Shown: positions 1 to 12,123 of the stretch, one piece after another
Position numbering within the stretch: the stretch's first letter is position 1
Layout: every line of letters starts with the position of its first letter
NCBI GenBank assembly: GCA_022393335.1
Contig: JAJEKB010018249.1
Coordinates: 1 to 64,000, forward strand
Source: Macrotrachela quadricornifera
Lineage: Eukaryota; Rotifera; Eurotatoria; Philodinida; Philodinidae
Length of the DNA: 64,000 nucleotides
Direction of reading: 5' to 3'
Notes under the pieces: model-generated
Databases searched by the model: none
Told to the model about the DNA's origin: nothing
What the model saw: the letters and a program-made list of their open reading frames with translations, nothing else
Program-made: the position numbers and the translations under genes

Positions 1-1822
1 TTTCATATTCTCAAAGATGCATCTCAAACTTCTCTCTCCACGTCCATCCAATGTATTAAATCTTTTTTTTTGTACTTCAAGAAAATATAAAGCTGCAGGA
101 TATAACAAGACTAGTTTTTTCAATTAGGTCTTGTTTTTGTTATATACATACATTAATGGAATAATGAGCATATGATGATCACTCTTGCTCTCGATGTTAT
201 TTTTTATTTCTTAGGAAAATTATTCAACTCAAAATAATCTTTGAGATCACATCTAAATTGCATCCACACATCTTTTTTTTAAAGATATCTTGGTGTGAGA
301 AGCTGCTAAGAGCTAGTTATATGAAAAGTGAGCATCTAATTCTCAATTTTGCTCACTTTTTTTCGTTTATAGTGAAAATTGGCGACTTGAAAATAATATT
401 TGAGATTATTTTGGAATTATATTCCTGGATCCTTTACCCGAATAGTTGCAAGCAAAGAGAGATTGTGAGCATTAGTAATGTTAGTATTGGTGATCTGATA
501 TCCACTCGTGATGTTCTTTCGGTTCGTTTCTGATGGAAAATAATCGGAAAGTATTTGAGTGGATCGTAACACTTTGGTGGCTCTTATGAATCGTAACGAA
601 ATTGGTCGATATGGTGCGATGGCAAAACGATAGTCTTTGGTTGTGTAGATGGCTACTTGGGATAATTATATGTATTGTATTCTCATTGGATAATAGTATT
701 TGTAGGATTTTTCTTCATCCGGCGTTTGCCATACAGAGGGAACCAGTTGAGTTGAATGGATCGGTTCTTACATATTTTGAGATGTTCCAATGGTAGAAGG
801 GCGCAGAATTTTATTGGATAATATATTCTTAAATATTGCGCAATCTGATGAATTTCGGCGATTACCGGAGATCAAAAAGTACCATATGCTTTCGGATACA
901 GCAGGTTTCAATGATCGGAACAGAGCATTTCCGGCGACAGAATTTTAGTCAGAACTTAGAGAGTTCGGCATGAAAATGTTAAAGTGAAATGTAGTAATTT
1001 ATCGATTTTCGGCGAAAGTATCCGTTGGAATTCGATCACTGAAAGTTGTCGGATTTCAAACTCACCCGACAGGATCCAATATATTGAATTTCACTTGGAG
1101 TATTACTCTTTTATTTAAATTAGTTATTTTCTTCTTGTATTTTCTTTAATATTTTGTTCTACAACTCTTTTTTAGTTTATACGTTTTCCCATCAAGAACC
1201 TCTACACTCATTAGATAATCTATCTTACTCATCATTCAAAACTACAAAAAAAAATATGAGATCGTTCCATGAGATGAAATATACACATTATTCAAACATC
1301 TTTGGATTTTGCTCCTCACTTGTTCACCTATATATAGTGACCATTCTTTCGAAATAAAATCAAACACTGATTTTTTTATCAGTTAAAATTAGTCTCCCGT
1401 TAACAGTACGAAACTGATTTTAGTTTCCGAGATAGCGTAAACATTTCTCTACCGAATGATGTATGTTTTCATAAAAAAAACAGGGACGTAGTGGCGCATG
1501 AGAAACGTTACAAAACAGGGGATAAATATTTCCTCTAATTTTGCACTGATTTTGATAGGAACCACAAGTATCAAAATACCAAATCTTGAAACAATTCTAA
1601 TATATTTGTTTGTGATTTTCTAATATGAAATGTAAACAAAAAAAATTATTTATTCTTTGTTGTAAAAGTTAGTTCGATTAATACCTCGAAGATCTGTTTT
1701 CTAAACATGTTCGCCTAATCGTCATCATCCATAATGACCATGATGAACAGTTAGTAATTTTAATCGACAATGATTGATTATATAGTTCAATCGTATCCAC
1801 CTTAACATGGCTCATTAAGAGA
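1..1822. other. gene-poor stretch, no supported gene
   Basis: I see no convincing coding exon. The open frames here lack recognisable motifs and paired splice sites. Bases 520-1080 are richer in CG and in TTCGG/CGGAA words than the flanks, which could mark an old transposon, but no ends were found. Confidence 0.5.
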
Positions 1823-2392
1823 TTATCGAAAAGTTTTTAGACAACATGTTGGTCTATTTTGGAGCCGCTTCAAAATATTCTAGACAAGTGAAAGTCAGTG
1901 TTAACACCAGCTTTTATGCTTTTTCCTTATATGTGCTCAGAAATTCTGTGCTTGCTTTTGCTCAAAAGTAGTTAAGAAATCTTTGCAACACCTAAAAAAA
2001 ATTGCTTGGTGGACAAACAAACAGCCATTTGCACCCCCGTAAGTCTTTTCCAAAGGTGCTAAATATGTTGCATTTGGTAATTTTGTAGAAAGGGCAATTC
2101 TTTGTAAAATGTGATGTCGAACTAAAATGTAGCTTTTATACAAGCGAAACTGTAATCATTTTTGCAAGAACCACTTTTATGTAAAAAAAAAAATCGATTT
2201 TTCAAAATTCCACGGATAATAAATCAATAAATTAGGTGTTTTATCGGGACACAAAAACAGATGCACAATTTCTGACCCAATATTCGGAAAAAGAATAATA
2301 TTCTGGTCTTAATCTCTAGTTTTTCACTCATCTAGAATATTTTCAAGCGGTTCCAAAATGGACTAACATGTTCTCTAAAAACTTTTCGATAA
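1823..2392. mobile_element. foldback (inverted-repeat) element, about 570 bp
   Basis: The two ends are imperfect inverted copies. The left arm (about 1823-1965) begins TTATCGAAAAGTTTTTAGA. The right arm (about 2250-2392) reads as its reverse complement, with scattered mismatches and indels. About 285 bp of spacer separates them. The shared words TCTAGA, ACATGTT and TTCAGAAATT/GTCAGAAATT occur in the same order in both arms. No transposase is encoded and no clear target duplication was found, so this is a non-autonomous foldback element or an old inverted duplication. Confidence 0.7.
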
Positions 2393-2929
2393 CCCGTTAT
2401 ACGCATTACAACAACAATTGGAAGTATATGGTAAATCCAAACATTAGTCAATTACTTACGTATACAGTTATACCTTAGTATGGCTCATCAATAGCAGGTA
2501 CTGATACGGATACTTTAACACAAATGTACTTAAGTGATTGTATGTGAGTAAAAGTCCAAATCTAAAGTGACAAGTATTTTTACCTGTACTTACGATACTT
2601 ATTCTTGATGAATCTCTGTTGATGGTAGAAATAGACAAGGAGAAAAATAAAGTCAGCTCAATGCTATCAAAGGTTTAGCATTTGATTAACAAAATAATTT
2701 TTATGCAGCTGATTGAAGATACAATCAAATACAATGATTTGATATTAATGAAAGTTAAAATATTTGATAGAATAAAATAAACCTTAAAAAATGATATATA
2801 AATGTTTTTGTGAAAATATCTTGTTATTCCTCTTAAAAATAAATTTCTAACAAAATAAGAGATGATTAATTGAAGTAAAAGAATGAAATTTTTCTTCTAA
2901 AGAAATTTTTTTCTACTATCGACGAGATT
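2393..2929. other. non-coding A+T-rich spacer
   Basis: No exon, RNA gene or clear repeat is visible between the foldback element and the F-box-tail fragment. Confidence 0.4.
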
Positions 2930-3175
2930 TTATTCAAAAATTTTATAATAAAGGAAAATATTGACAAAATTTTCTGGACAAACAAACGGTCCTCCCATAT
3001 CAATGTTTTTTAAATTAGCACAATTCACAGGTGTTGGCTCATTAGTGAAATTATTTGTTACGATTGCCAGCATTTCATATTGAATAGTGAGTTGACGTAA
3101 ACAAGATAAACGAATATTTTTATCGCAGAGAAACTGTTGAGCATAATCGAAATGTGATAAGATGAGGAAACTCAA
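2930..3175 (-). pseudogene. F-box-protein C-terminal fragment (bdelloid type)
   Basis: The minus-strand frame reads HFDYAQQFLCDKNIRLSCL, then VTNNFTNEPTPVNCANL and GPFVCPENF. This order resembles the C-terminal region of large, lineage-expanded F-box proteins of bdelloid rotifers, as I remember them (family knowledge, not a search result). The frame ends shortly after, at the genomic position of a stop. No F-box, upstream exon or promoter was found next to it, so it is probably a gene fragment or decayed copy. A real terminal exon of a gene whose other exons I could not recognise is also possible. Confidence 0.4.
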
Positions 3176-3521
3176 TAGTATTATAGATACTAAATTAGAT
3201 AAATAACTTTATAGAACTTTTTTTTTCTTAACTAAATATTAGATTATTAAAACGATGAATAAATGGTAAATGTCTCAATCATAAACTTTTATATGCAACT
3301 CAATGTAAAAATAAGATGACAAATAACAAAAAACAAAATGTTTTTTTCTCAATATAAAATAAAAGTTTTGTGATTTTGATTGTTGTTTGGTTGATAAATT
3401 GTTGTATTAAGTATCGTGTTTAATATTAATTATTGTTACTAAAATCACGTTCATGAGCCAGTTCATTTAATATTTTTATAACATCAACAAGTGAATGATT
3501 GAGCTAAAATAAAATAAAATT

Positions 3522-3695
3522 TTTTCTCTTTCTCGTAGAGAAGAGTCTATCAAAAATTAATTGTTTGCTTGCTTGTATGTCCACACCTCACTGATTGGTT
3601 CAAAAATTAAGTAAAGATAAAAAAGTTTTTTTTTTGTAAGGGTTGACCGAAGGATAATCGGGGTCGAGGAACTTGAATCTGACTTCGGTTTTTTT
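3522..3695 (+). repeat. dispersed repeat, TCTCGTAGAGA family, copy 1
   Basis: The copy starts at CTCTTTCTCGTAGAGAAGAG, continues through GCTTGCTTGTATGTCC, and ends with GACCGAAGGATAATCGGGG and a T-rich tail. The same order of blocks recurs at 19395-19675 and 20268-20402 (minus) and 36328-36505 (plus), with weaker copies near 4435, 8085-8245 and 18541. It has no coding capacity. Confidence 0.75.
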
Positions 3696-4430
3696 TAATT
3701 TTATAAATAAATAGCTTGATGATAGTTTAGAAAAACGATTTCTCCGAGAAAGAGATGAGCGTTACTTGTTTTCCATATGAAAATTTTTTGCTTTAAATCT
3801 TATAACCAATAATTTGACATAAATATGTCTTGAAATCTTTTTAAATATTTAGTACCTTCACATGAAATATTTTTATTCATAATTTATTTCTCTATTTCAT
3901 TATAAACAATAGTAATAATAATATATAAAGAACGTTCATTTATTTTAAATTAATCTTTTATATCATTAATATTTGAACATGATTCGATTTTATATTCAAT
4001 GACCGCTTCATATTGATCTAAGTTATTTAATACATAACTTCCTTGTGCTATAATACAATCACTTGGAATTTTACAAGTAACACTCGTCTGCAGACTCGCT
4101 TAGCTCTTTCTCGTAGAAGTGATGTTTCTAAACTCTCAACAAATTGCTTATTTACGTGGTTCCATGATTCAAAATCGCCACATTCACGCTGCATTATTCT
4201 GCCAAGTGCATCTATCTACACGTTTGAGTTAAGCATTCTGAGCACAAAATTGGACTCATTTTTTTTCAGCACTATAATGAGATTAGTAAATTTTATTATA
4301 CGCTACTCTTGCCACCTGAATATCATCACAGAGCATAGATTCTGGCTTTTATCTCGAATATCTGTGGCCAACTTTTATAATAAAATATTTCTGGTTAGTA
4401 GCTAAATATTAATTGATAGTTAATTAATTA
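3696..4430. other. gene-poor stretch
   Basis: A+T-rich sequence without a supported gene. Bases 4076-4130 (block ACTCGTCTGC...TCGTAGAAGTGATG) match 20085-20135, so at least part is dispersed repeat. Confidence 0.4.
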
Positions 4431-4519
4431 GTAAAAACTGACCTCAGATTTGGACTCCTCGCCCTCGATTACCCTATGGTCAATTTTTATAAAAAAAATT
4501 AACAACCAGTTATTAATTA

Positions 4520-5000
4520 TTAATTCCCTAGACTGAAAGGCTAGGGTCTGCAGAACGTAAATTCACCTGTGTCTGTCTGTCTGTCTCTCGGTAACGTTAC
4601 ATAGTACAAATGACCGTTTAACAACAATGGTTCAAATGTCCATAGTAACTGTCGTACAAATAATTAAAATTATAACAGCTATGGCTAAAATACTCATATT
4701 AACTATAGTGTAAACGCTCATAGTATGAATGGTACAACTGACCAAATAATAGCTATGGTGAAAATGACCGCTTCATTAAAATGCTAATAGTAACCCTAGT
4801 ACAGATGACCAAATAATAAGTATAGTTTAGATGCCTATTCCCTAGACTGAAAGGCTGGCGTCTAGAAAACGAAATTCACCTGTATCTGCCGGTCGGTCTG
4901 TCTGGCGGTAACGCGGTGAAAATGAGCATGGTAACTATGGTACAAATGATCACTTAATAAGTATGAGACAAATGACCATTGGAAACTATGGTTCGAATAT
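4520..5000. repeat. degenerate satellite with duplicated head
   Basis: Two direct copies of the head CCTAGACTGAAAGGCT, each followed by a CTGTCTGTCTGTC-like tract, begin near 4527 and 4840. Each is followed by a degenerate array of the words ACAAATGACCA and TAACTATGGT/TAGCTATGG, spaced roughly 20-30 bp apart. The array reads like a decayed minisatellite. No gene is present. Confidence 0.65.
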
Positions 5001-5787
5001 AGTTCCCATAAATATGGAGAAAACTATTACAATCATCTAATTACTATTATTTAAATTAATGTACCAGTATTGATTAAAAATGACGATCATTGTTTTATTA
5101 TTTATTTTGATTGAATTGTTGTTCAATGCTGTATCAATAACTAGGTGCCTTATCAATAAATTAGAATTTTATAAATGAGTGTGAACATAAAATTATAATA
5201 AATAAAAATCATATTCTTTGAATAAAGTGACCAAGTTTTTTCGAATAGAAATAGCACTTAAATAGTATAATTATCAAAATTCGCATTGTTGTTTACAATG
5301 TCATTGTAGTTCACGATAAAATATGAAAACGTTTTATGTGAAAGAGTAGCAGCCAAACGGTCATATACATAACAATTAATAATATCGGATGCAAAGGGTT
5401 TTCGTATTTCAGTAGTATTTTTCTCACGATTGGGCATCGATATCGATATCCATACCCAATCTGACTGTCGATGGGTATTTCGATGCCTCGAGTTATACTT
5501 TCAATGCCCACCGAACGTTCAAATCGACTGTTAGGAGTGACATTTTCCGATTGGTCGATCACGTGGAGATGGGTCATTTGGATAGCTCATTTTAATTTTT
5601 CCTTGAAAATCTCGAAATTTTTTTCGAGGGCTCGGGAAAAGGTTAGAAAGAAAAAATTTCGGCATATGCACGGCTATATATCGAGCCCTCGGTGCCTATC
5701 GAACATATATTTAGAATAGGAGGAGAATTAGTTTCGAACATATGTACTTACAATTATGAACCGTACATCGACGAGTTGATCTAAACA
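5001..5787. other. non-coding stretch with a related copy near 7.5 kb
   Basis: No supported gene. Bases 5630-5720 (TCGAGCCCTCGGTGCCTATC) resemble 7640-7680 (CTCGAGCACTCGCCGTGTC), so both are parts of a dispersed sequence. Neither copy has a durable frame. Confidence 0.4.
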
Positions 5788-5789
5788 TA

Positions 5790-6770
5790 AAGGGTGTAAA
5801 CTAAGTTCTGATCCCATCCGTATTTTGACTATAATTTTTTTTCTTGCTGATCTTTAGAGCTGTATGTTTTCCTAAAAGATGCGCCGTGAAATTGTCTACA
5901 AAACCATATATGATTAGACTCTAAAACTGTTTTACATATATTTGAAAAGCGATGAAAAATCAAGACATACAAAAAAGTGCAAAAAATAACGGGTTGAACA
6001 CAATGAATTGACACACTTTGTAGCCCATTTTTTCATCACTTACTTCGCACTATTGGAAAAATAAAATATACGAAAAGATGCAGCGTGAAAAGCTCTACAA
6101 TTTACATATGATGGCTTATTTTATAGTTGCACTTATTTTTTCAAAATGGACAAAAATTCGAGCGATCATTTTCGACCGTGCGAAAATAATCATTTTTTTG
6201 ATACAAGATAAATTTGTTTTTTCTTATTGCATCTTTTTACATGATTGTTCTTTGTAAATTGTAGAGCATTTCATGCTGCATCTTTTGGTATATATATATC
6301 TTTTTTCATAAAACATATCAAGCAATAACAAGATGAAATAAGAAAAAGGTGAATTCATCTTGTCCAAAAAAACTATAATTTTTACATGGACGAAAACTGA
6401 CCGCTCAAAATTTTGTCCATTCTGAAAATAAAAAGTTCAACTAAGAAATAAGCGATCTTATGTAAATTGTAGAGCTTTTCACGCCGCTCCTTTTGATATA
6501 TTTTGTTTTTTAATAAGGTGAAGTGATGAAGAATGGGAAGCAAAATGCGTCTATTCATTGTGTTCAACGCGTTATTTTTTACACCTTTTTGTATGTCTTG
6601 ATTTTTCATCGCTTTTCAAATATATGTGAAACAGTTTTAGAGCCTAATCATGTATGGTTTTGTAGAGAATTTCACGGCGCATCTTTTGGAAAAATACACA
6701 GCTCTAAAGATCAACAAGGAAACAAATTATAGTCAAATACGGATGGGATCAGAACTTAGTTTACACCCTT
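5790..6770. mobile_element. TA-flanked foldback element, 981 bp
   Basis: Terminal inverted repeats begin AAGGGTGTAAACTAAGTTCT at 5790 and mirror it at 6770. They continue for about 225 bp (5790-6012 against 6545-6770) with few mismatches. A second inner inverted pair (about 6030-6120 and 6430-6530) makes most of the element self-complementary. The element is flanked on both sides by the dinucleotide TA (5788-5789 and 6771-6772). TA target duplications are typical of Tc1/mariner-superfamily elements, so this is probably a non-autonomous member mobilised in trans. The short frames inside are the same arm read in both directions. Confidence 0.8.
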
Positions 6771-6772
6771 TA

Positions 6773-8084
6773 TCTTGATCTTCTAACTATAGAAACATGT
6801 TTTATCAATATATCGACTACGCGATATTTCTTTTTTTTTTCTTTATGTTTCGAGTCTTGCTTTTCATGAATATAACTTCTTTCGTTATATTCTCATTTAG
6901 TCAGACAACAATCATTATTTTCTAGAATATTTTTTGCAACTCAACATTCTATAATTTAACTTCAACAAAATACTGTGGAACTACTTTGAGAAAGAGACAT
7001 GAAGAGTAGATGTTCATATAATAATGGTAAGAATTGATTAATGACAAAAAAAATTAAGATTAGTTCATATAGATCTGTCTATAATCAATAATCATAGAAC
7101 TGGCTGAGAACACTATTTTTCTGGAAACCGTATAATACTATCTTTCTTCGGATCCATCAATCATTAATAAAAGCGAATTTTAATCGACTTCCAAGCTATT
7201 GATATCTCAAATGCAAGCGAATTCTATGACAGTAATGTAAAAAAGTTCAAAGATTTTCAATCCATTTGATTATGCTTCTTTCTTATGTAGCTTAAAATTT
7301 ATGAGAGAATCAAGTGCAGATCTGACTTTGAGATTATCAGCGATTGTATCCAAGCACCAACGATTTTCCTAACGACATCTTTATAACTCATCTTTGACAA
7401 TTTTACTAAGCTTCTATTGCACACAAAGAAAGCCAGATGAGTGAAAAGAAGAGACAACTTTTCAATTCTTTCAGAATTTTTGCACACTTGCTGAAATTCA
7501 AGCGCTCATAGAAAATCGACTGGTCGAATAGCCAAGATCGAGGGCATCGAAAGTCTAGATGACCAAAGATTAGATTTTTCGAGGGGTGCGGATTATAACA
7601 GAACCGAAAAAATTTGATCGAAATGATTCTCGAGCACTCGCCGTGTCTATCGAAGGCCTTTTTAGATGTACTTGGATATGAAAAATACTTTTAGAAAGGC
7701 AGTTTAAACTCAACCGAAGAATCATATAAAAATATTTAAAAAATATGATTTCTGCTTTTCAGAATTTTATGTCTAAACTCACTTGTAAAATTCTACATTA
7801 TTGGAAAAGTATCTAGTTTTTGATACAACATTGAATAACAATCCAGTCAAAATAATTTAAATTATAGTGACGCAGTGATCTTTATAATCTTCTTCACAAC
7901 TGTTGCAACTCTATTTACCAGATGAGCACTGTAACCAAGTTATTCCGTTACGCACAACCACACATATTGAATTCCCGTTCACATCTATGAACAATTATAT
8001 CGATATCCTTGTTGTGTCAGTCTAGGGTCAAGTGAATCGACAGTCGATGAACATTACTTGTTCACTAACTACTAATTATTAATA
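6773..8084. other. gene-poor stretch
   Basis: No supported gene. It holds the degenerate repeat near 7500-7690 noted above and otherwise unremarkable A+T-rich sequence. Confidence 0.4.
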
Positions 8085-8245
8085 ATTCTCTCTACTGGAA
8101 GAAAGACTATACATCGAGCAGTTACTACCAAAAGAAAACAACCGAAATGTTTGTTCGTATGTTCACTCACTTGATAATTATTGATGTTTTTCATAAAGCT
8201 TGACCAAAGATAATCAAGGATCTGAATCTGTGGTGAGTTTTTGTT
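8085..8245 (+). repeat. dispersed repeat, TCTCGTAGAGA family, degenerate copy
   Basis: The block order CTCTCTACTGG ... GTTTGTTCGTATGTTCACTC ... AAGCTTGACCAAAGATAATC ... GAATCTGTGGTGAGTTTTT follows that of the copies at 3.5 kb and 36.3 kb, with many substitutions. A partial second copy starts at about 8265. Confidence 0.45.
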
Positions 8246-8844
8246 AGTTATTAGTTATTTAATTTTGTCCGCTAGAAAGAAGGTTATGGACGAAGTAGTC
8301 ACAGCGATCAAATGTTTGTTTGCTCATTCATTGGTTTGACTGCTGTGGGAAGAAAAGAAAGTAAGTATAATCTTGATAATAACTTCATTACTGTGTGTAG
8401 TAGGCCACCTACTCACATAGTTTCTATATGTAGTTATGATTTGATGGGAATCTGAGCTATCGAGTTTCAGCGAATGAAACCCTTTTTCTATAGGCATTGT
8501 GAGACACAAATTGGCTTATTATATTCTAATGTGCGCGAATATGGCAAAGGGAGAGGTTCTTTGGTTTGGTACGCATCTCCTTGTAGGATATGAGTAGTTT
8601 TTTGAAACCCTATATCTCATGAAGAAAACGCTCATTTAATATTTATGAACTTCAAATACGTTAACTAAACTATGATGGTAGTAACCAACTTTCAATAGAG
8701 ACTTGGCGACGTTTGCGTCGCGTTACCTTGATTAGATAACGGTGCATATACTCGTTAACTCGTTCAGGACGGGGTAGCTTTTCGAGAAATATATAGCGAT
8801 TATACTTTCTAAAGCTTTATAATCATATCTTTTGTGTAAAGTTA

Positions 8845-9080
8845 TTAAAATTCTTTCAGCTTATGATAATTACAGAAGAATGTCGCAAGACATAACACAA
8901 CATTACAGTTAACACATTCATCTCTAGTGTCTGATCATTGTTTTGGTCGCTTGACAGTCGTGAAGCATACAACACATCGTCGTCTTCCATCGCTAATCAA
9001 TGATGGAAAGTGGCGAACCGCTAATCTTAGTGAATTGTTCACACAAAACCGGATACCTCTTGTGCCTCGTTGACTTTCAT
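8845..9080 (-). pseudogene. piggyBac transposase C-terminal relic
   Basis: On the minus strand the frame reads RRRCVVCFTTVKRPKQ, then an in-frame TGA (8935-8937), then SDTRDECVNCNVVLCL, and ends at TAA (8845). The Cys pattern CxxC...CxxC...LC is the zinc-ribbon-like tail of piggyBac/PGBD transposases (family knowledge). The preceding residues RHFPSLIS also suit that position. No catalytic core was found next to it. It is therefore a 3'-end relic carrying a nonsense mutation, separate from the larger relic just downstream. Confidence 0.7.
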
Positions 9081-9201
9081 ATTTGGCGAAGATTTGTTGT
9101 ATTACGTGTAGACGAAAATCAGTCAATTCAATGTTCACTATCAAAAACATTGTCAGAATTCTTGTCACTTTCAATATTCGGATTGTAGAGAATTTCATCA
9201 A

Positions 9202-9992
9202 CTTTTATGTTTTCGTTAACTCTGATGAAAACCATAATTTCAGGGACGAAATAAATGTAATTTAAAAGTATGTATAAGTGATACTACACGAGCATTAATA
9301 TTCGCTATGTGTGCTATGTATGTCTTTTTTTATCAACTGGCTTAAATAAACATGTATCAACAAAACATCATAGATATGTGATAGTAAAAGAGAAAAAAAT
9401 CAGTATGGTATATTGCCTTTGATTGTCGTGTGAAGTGTAAAGAACAAAATAGTGAATCACACTCTGACTACACGCAATTATTTGAAGAAAATGACCATAA
9501 CCCATATATGCATCTCCCGTCTCGAAAGGGTTAATCTCATTTTCTTGGGAACAATCTAAAACCCTTAAAAAGACAAAACAAAAGTGACTCATTATTTCTG
9601 AGCCACCTGTTATTTTACCATATTAATATGATTAATGAAGATAGTCTTACTAAATGATTATTTCTCATCTAATTTTACGTACAAAACGATGATTAACAAG
9701 AGTAAATAAAACATTTTTCAATTTTATTTTCTTACCTAAATATTTGTTGAAAAGTTGATCAAACTAGGAACATACTTTCTTCATTAATTAATTAATTTTC
9801 TTGTTAGAAATTGTTGCCATTTCTCTTGTATATTTTAATTGACTTGTTCATTTGAAAATGAATGATTTTCTAGATTTTGAAAAATTGATTTAATCCTTTG
9901 AGGACGGAATTTTTTTATAGTCGCAAAAAGATTTTTCAACCTTCTTATTTTATTATAACTCAAAAAATGGCTACATAAAAACCTTGTGGTAA
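9202..9992. other. spacer between two piggyBac relics
   Basis: No supported exon or structural RNA. The sequence is A+T-rich and may include untranslated or terminal parts of the flanking piggyBac relics, but I could not place the inverted repeats or TTAA targets. Confidence 0.35.
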
Positions 9993-11250
9993 TCAAAAAA
10001 ATAGTTTTTTTTTATCTCTTAAACAAAATAGCAATATGCAAGTAATGGATTCGATGTTAGTTCGAAAATCTGCTTCTTTAGTACTACAATAAGTACATCT
10101 TCTTCTTTGTGCTGTCACAGGCAAATGCATATCATTGTCAAAACTAAGAACAGTTTTTGATGACGCTAGTTTAGACTTGTTTTCAGAAGGGGGTCTTTCA
10201 CGACTTATTTGTTCACTGCCAGAGCGGAGAGACTTCGCCAGCGAAACCATGTAGTTTAAGTATGTTAACTTATTTTGAGCTAGCTGATTATAACAAATGA
10301 ATGAATTAAAAATAGATACATTTAGAAAATAAATAAACGTACGCAGCCATTTTCTTTTAGACTTGCGATCGAGATTGTAGCACGAGATTCTTTGGTTAAG
10401 CCGGTCAACTTCATGTGAGAATTGATTGTAATCTTTTACTGCTTTTGAACAGTACATTGAAACATGCTGACCATATTCCAAACAACGGGAAAACGCAACA
10501 ACTTCGTTGTCTTTATGATAATTTGAAATAAAAAAAAAGGGTTTGGTGTCTATCCATATGAAGACAATGCTGTTACATGCAATTATTGACTTGTAATCTC
10601 CTCGTTCCATATTATTTCCCTTGGCAAAATTCGACTGTATACCTGCTTGATCTGGTCTAATACCTCCATAGGCGTTTATGTTTTATAGCTTTAGCTTTTC
10701 TAATAAGCTGGGAGAAGTGAAAAAGTTATTGAAGTATACATGTTTCTCTTGGAAATAATGTAATATGGAATATTATATCTTTAATCCAACAAAGTTTCAT
10801 ATTTTGCAAGTTCTTGATACCTATTACAATCATCAACTCAAGAAACGTTTCAATATCTTTTGTGCTCACATCCTTCCAGTTACTCGTTTTCTTGTGATTA
10901 TTACTTCATTTCTTTCCTTTTTCATAAGTGTTTGTTTGATCAGTCATTAGATTTAAAATTTCTTCACTAAAAAAAAACGTTCTAAAGACTGAAACTGGAG
11001 TTGGCTCTTTGAGAGAGATTGACGTAAAACCGCCATTTGCGATATTGCTCTCATTCATTGAATTCAGCTCCTTTTCATATTCGTTTACATCCAAATCTTC
11101 ATCAGAAAGTTCAAGCTCATCTAAATTATCGGCTAGTTCATCGTAACCAAACTCGGCGTCACTCTCGCTAGTATCATCACTGGCATATGAACCATAAGAC
11201 TCATCATCAATTTCATTATTTCCATAGAATTCTATTAGATTAGTTTTAAC
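9993..11250 (-). pseudogene. piggyBac-family transposase, internally deleted
   Basis: The N-terminal part (about 10906-11250) is acidic, then reads TPVSVFRTFFFSEEILNLM and DQTNTYEKGKK, the usual start of the piggyBac transposase domain. It then hits a stop. A shifted frame continues with SNWKDVSTKDIETFLELM, the W...EI..F block. The C-terminal part resumes with NNFFTSPSLLEKLKL, a stop, NINAYGGIRPDQAG, and then the long frame with RGDYKSIIACNSIVFIWID, ISNYHKD and DRLNQRISCYNLDRKSKR, followed by an RRRCTYC finger (stop at 9993). The stretch between the EI..F block and NNFFTS, which normally holds the first catalytic Asp residues, is missing. With frameshifts and a deleted core, it cannot encode an active transposase. 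Confidence 0.8.
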
Positions 11251-12123
11251 TGTAAAAACAGTATAAAGAAATAAAGAGTATCAGTTCGAAAGAGAAATGA
11301 TATCCTTTGCAAATTCAAGAACAACGTAAATTCAACAACGAGAATGGAAGTATATAAATACAAAACAGAGAATGAGAAAAGAATCTATATAGGAGAAGGA
11401 AAGAAAGCAAAAAGTATGAGATGGCACATGCAGTTGTTCATGACCTTAATGATCCTACATATTTAAGAGTTTAATGTGAGCTAAACACTTTTTTCTCTAC
11501 TGAAGAAAAGGTGGATGATTTCTCACTCACTCATCTTTAAAAGGTTAAACAGAGCTTCTAGAGTTCTACAAGAATGTGCATATTGAAAAGTTTCAAAACT
11601 TTTTCTTTAAAGGAAAACTTAGAGAAAATCACCACAGATGGTCAAAATAATTAAAGAAAAACAACACAATGTGTCCGGACATACGAAAAAAAGCAAAAGT
11701 TCTATATTTCCATTCAAGATGATACTTCTGCATATAAGTATCAAAACGTCGTCAGAATAAATAAAAACTCAGTGTACTAATCTATAATTTCAAAAATAAT
11801 TGTATATAAAACTAATGAAACAGCAAAGATATAGGTAAAAACTTCAGTAAAATCATATTCAGAACGTCCTGTACACTTACTTAAGATTTCTACGAATTAT
11901 TATAAAATACTTTTCCGTTTGATAACTGCAGCAAAAGTTATTAAAAGCAAATATCTACAATAAACACAATATCTTTTTTGATAGCATTTATTAAACGACT
12001 CTCACAAAAAAACTTTAATCCGATTCATCAAAACATATCCATGTATAAAACTAGACAACTTTTCAACATTCTTATAAAAATACATTGCTCGGATGGCCAT
12101 CCACTTGTGACCAACCATATTCC
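11251..12123. other. gene-poor stretch 3' of the LRR array
   Basis: No supported gene; some of it may be 3' untranslated sequence of the minus-strand LRR gene ending at 12124. Confidence 0.4.

Noticed and set aside
4043..4405. Plus-strand 120-codon frame
   Set aside because: It overlaps dispersed-repeat sequence shared with 20.1 kb and shows no conserved motif.
5829..6732. Similar open frames on opposite strands, suggesting a duplicated small protein
   Set aside because: They are the two arms of the foldback element read inward from each side.
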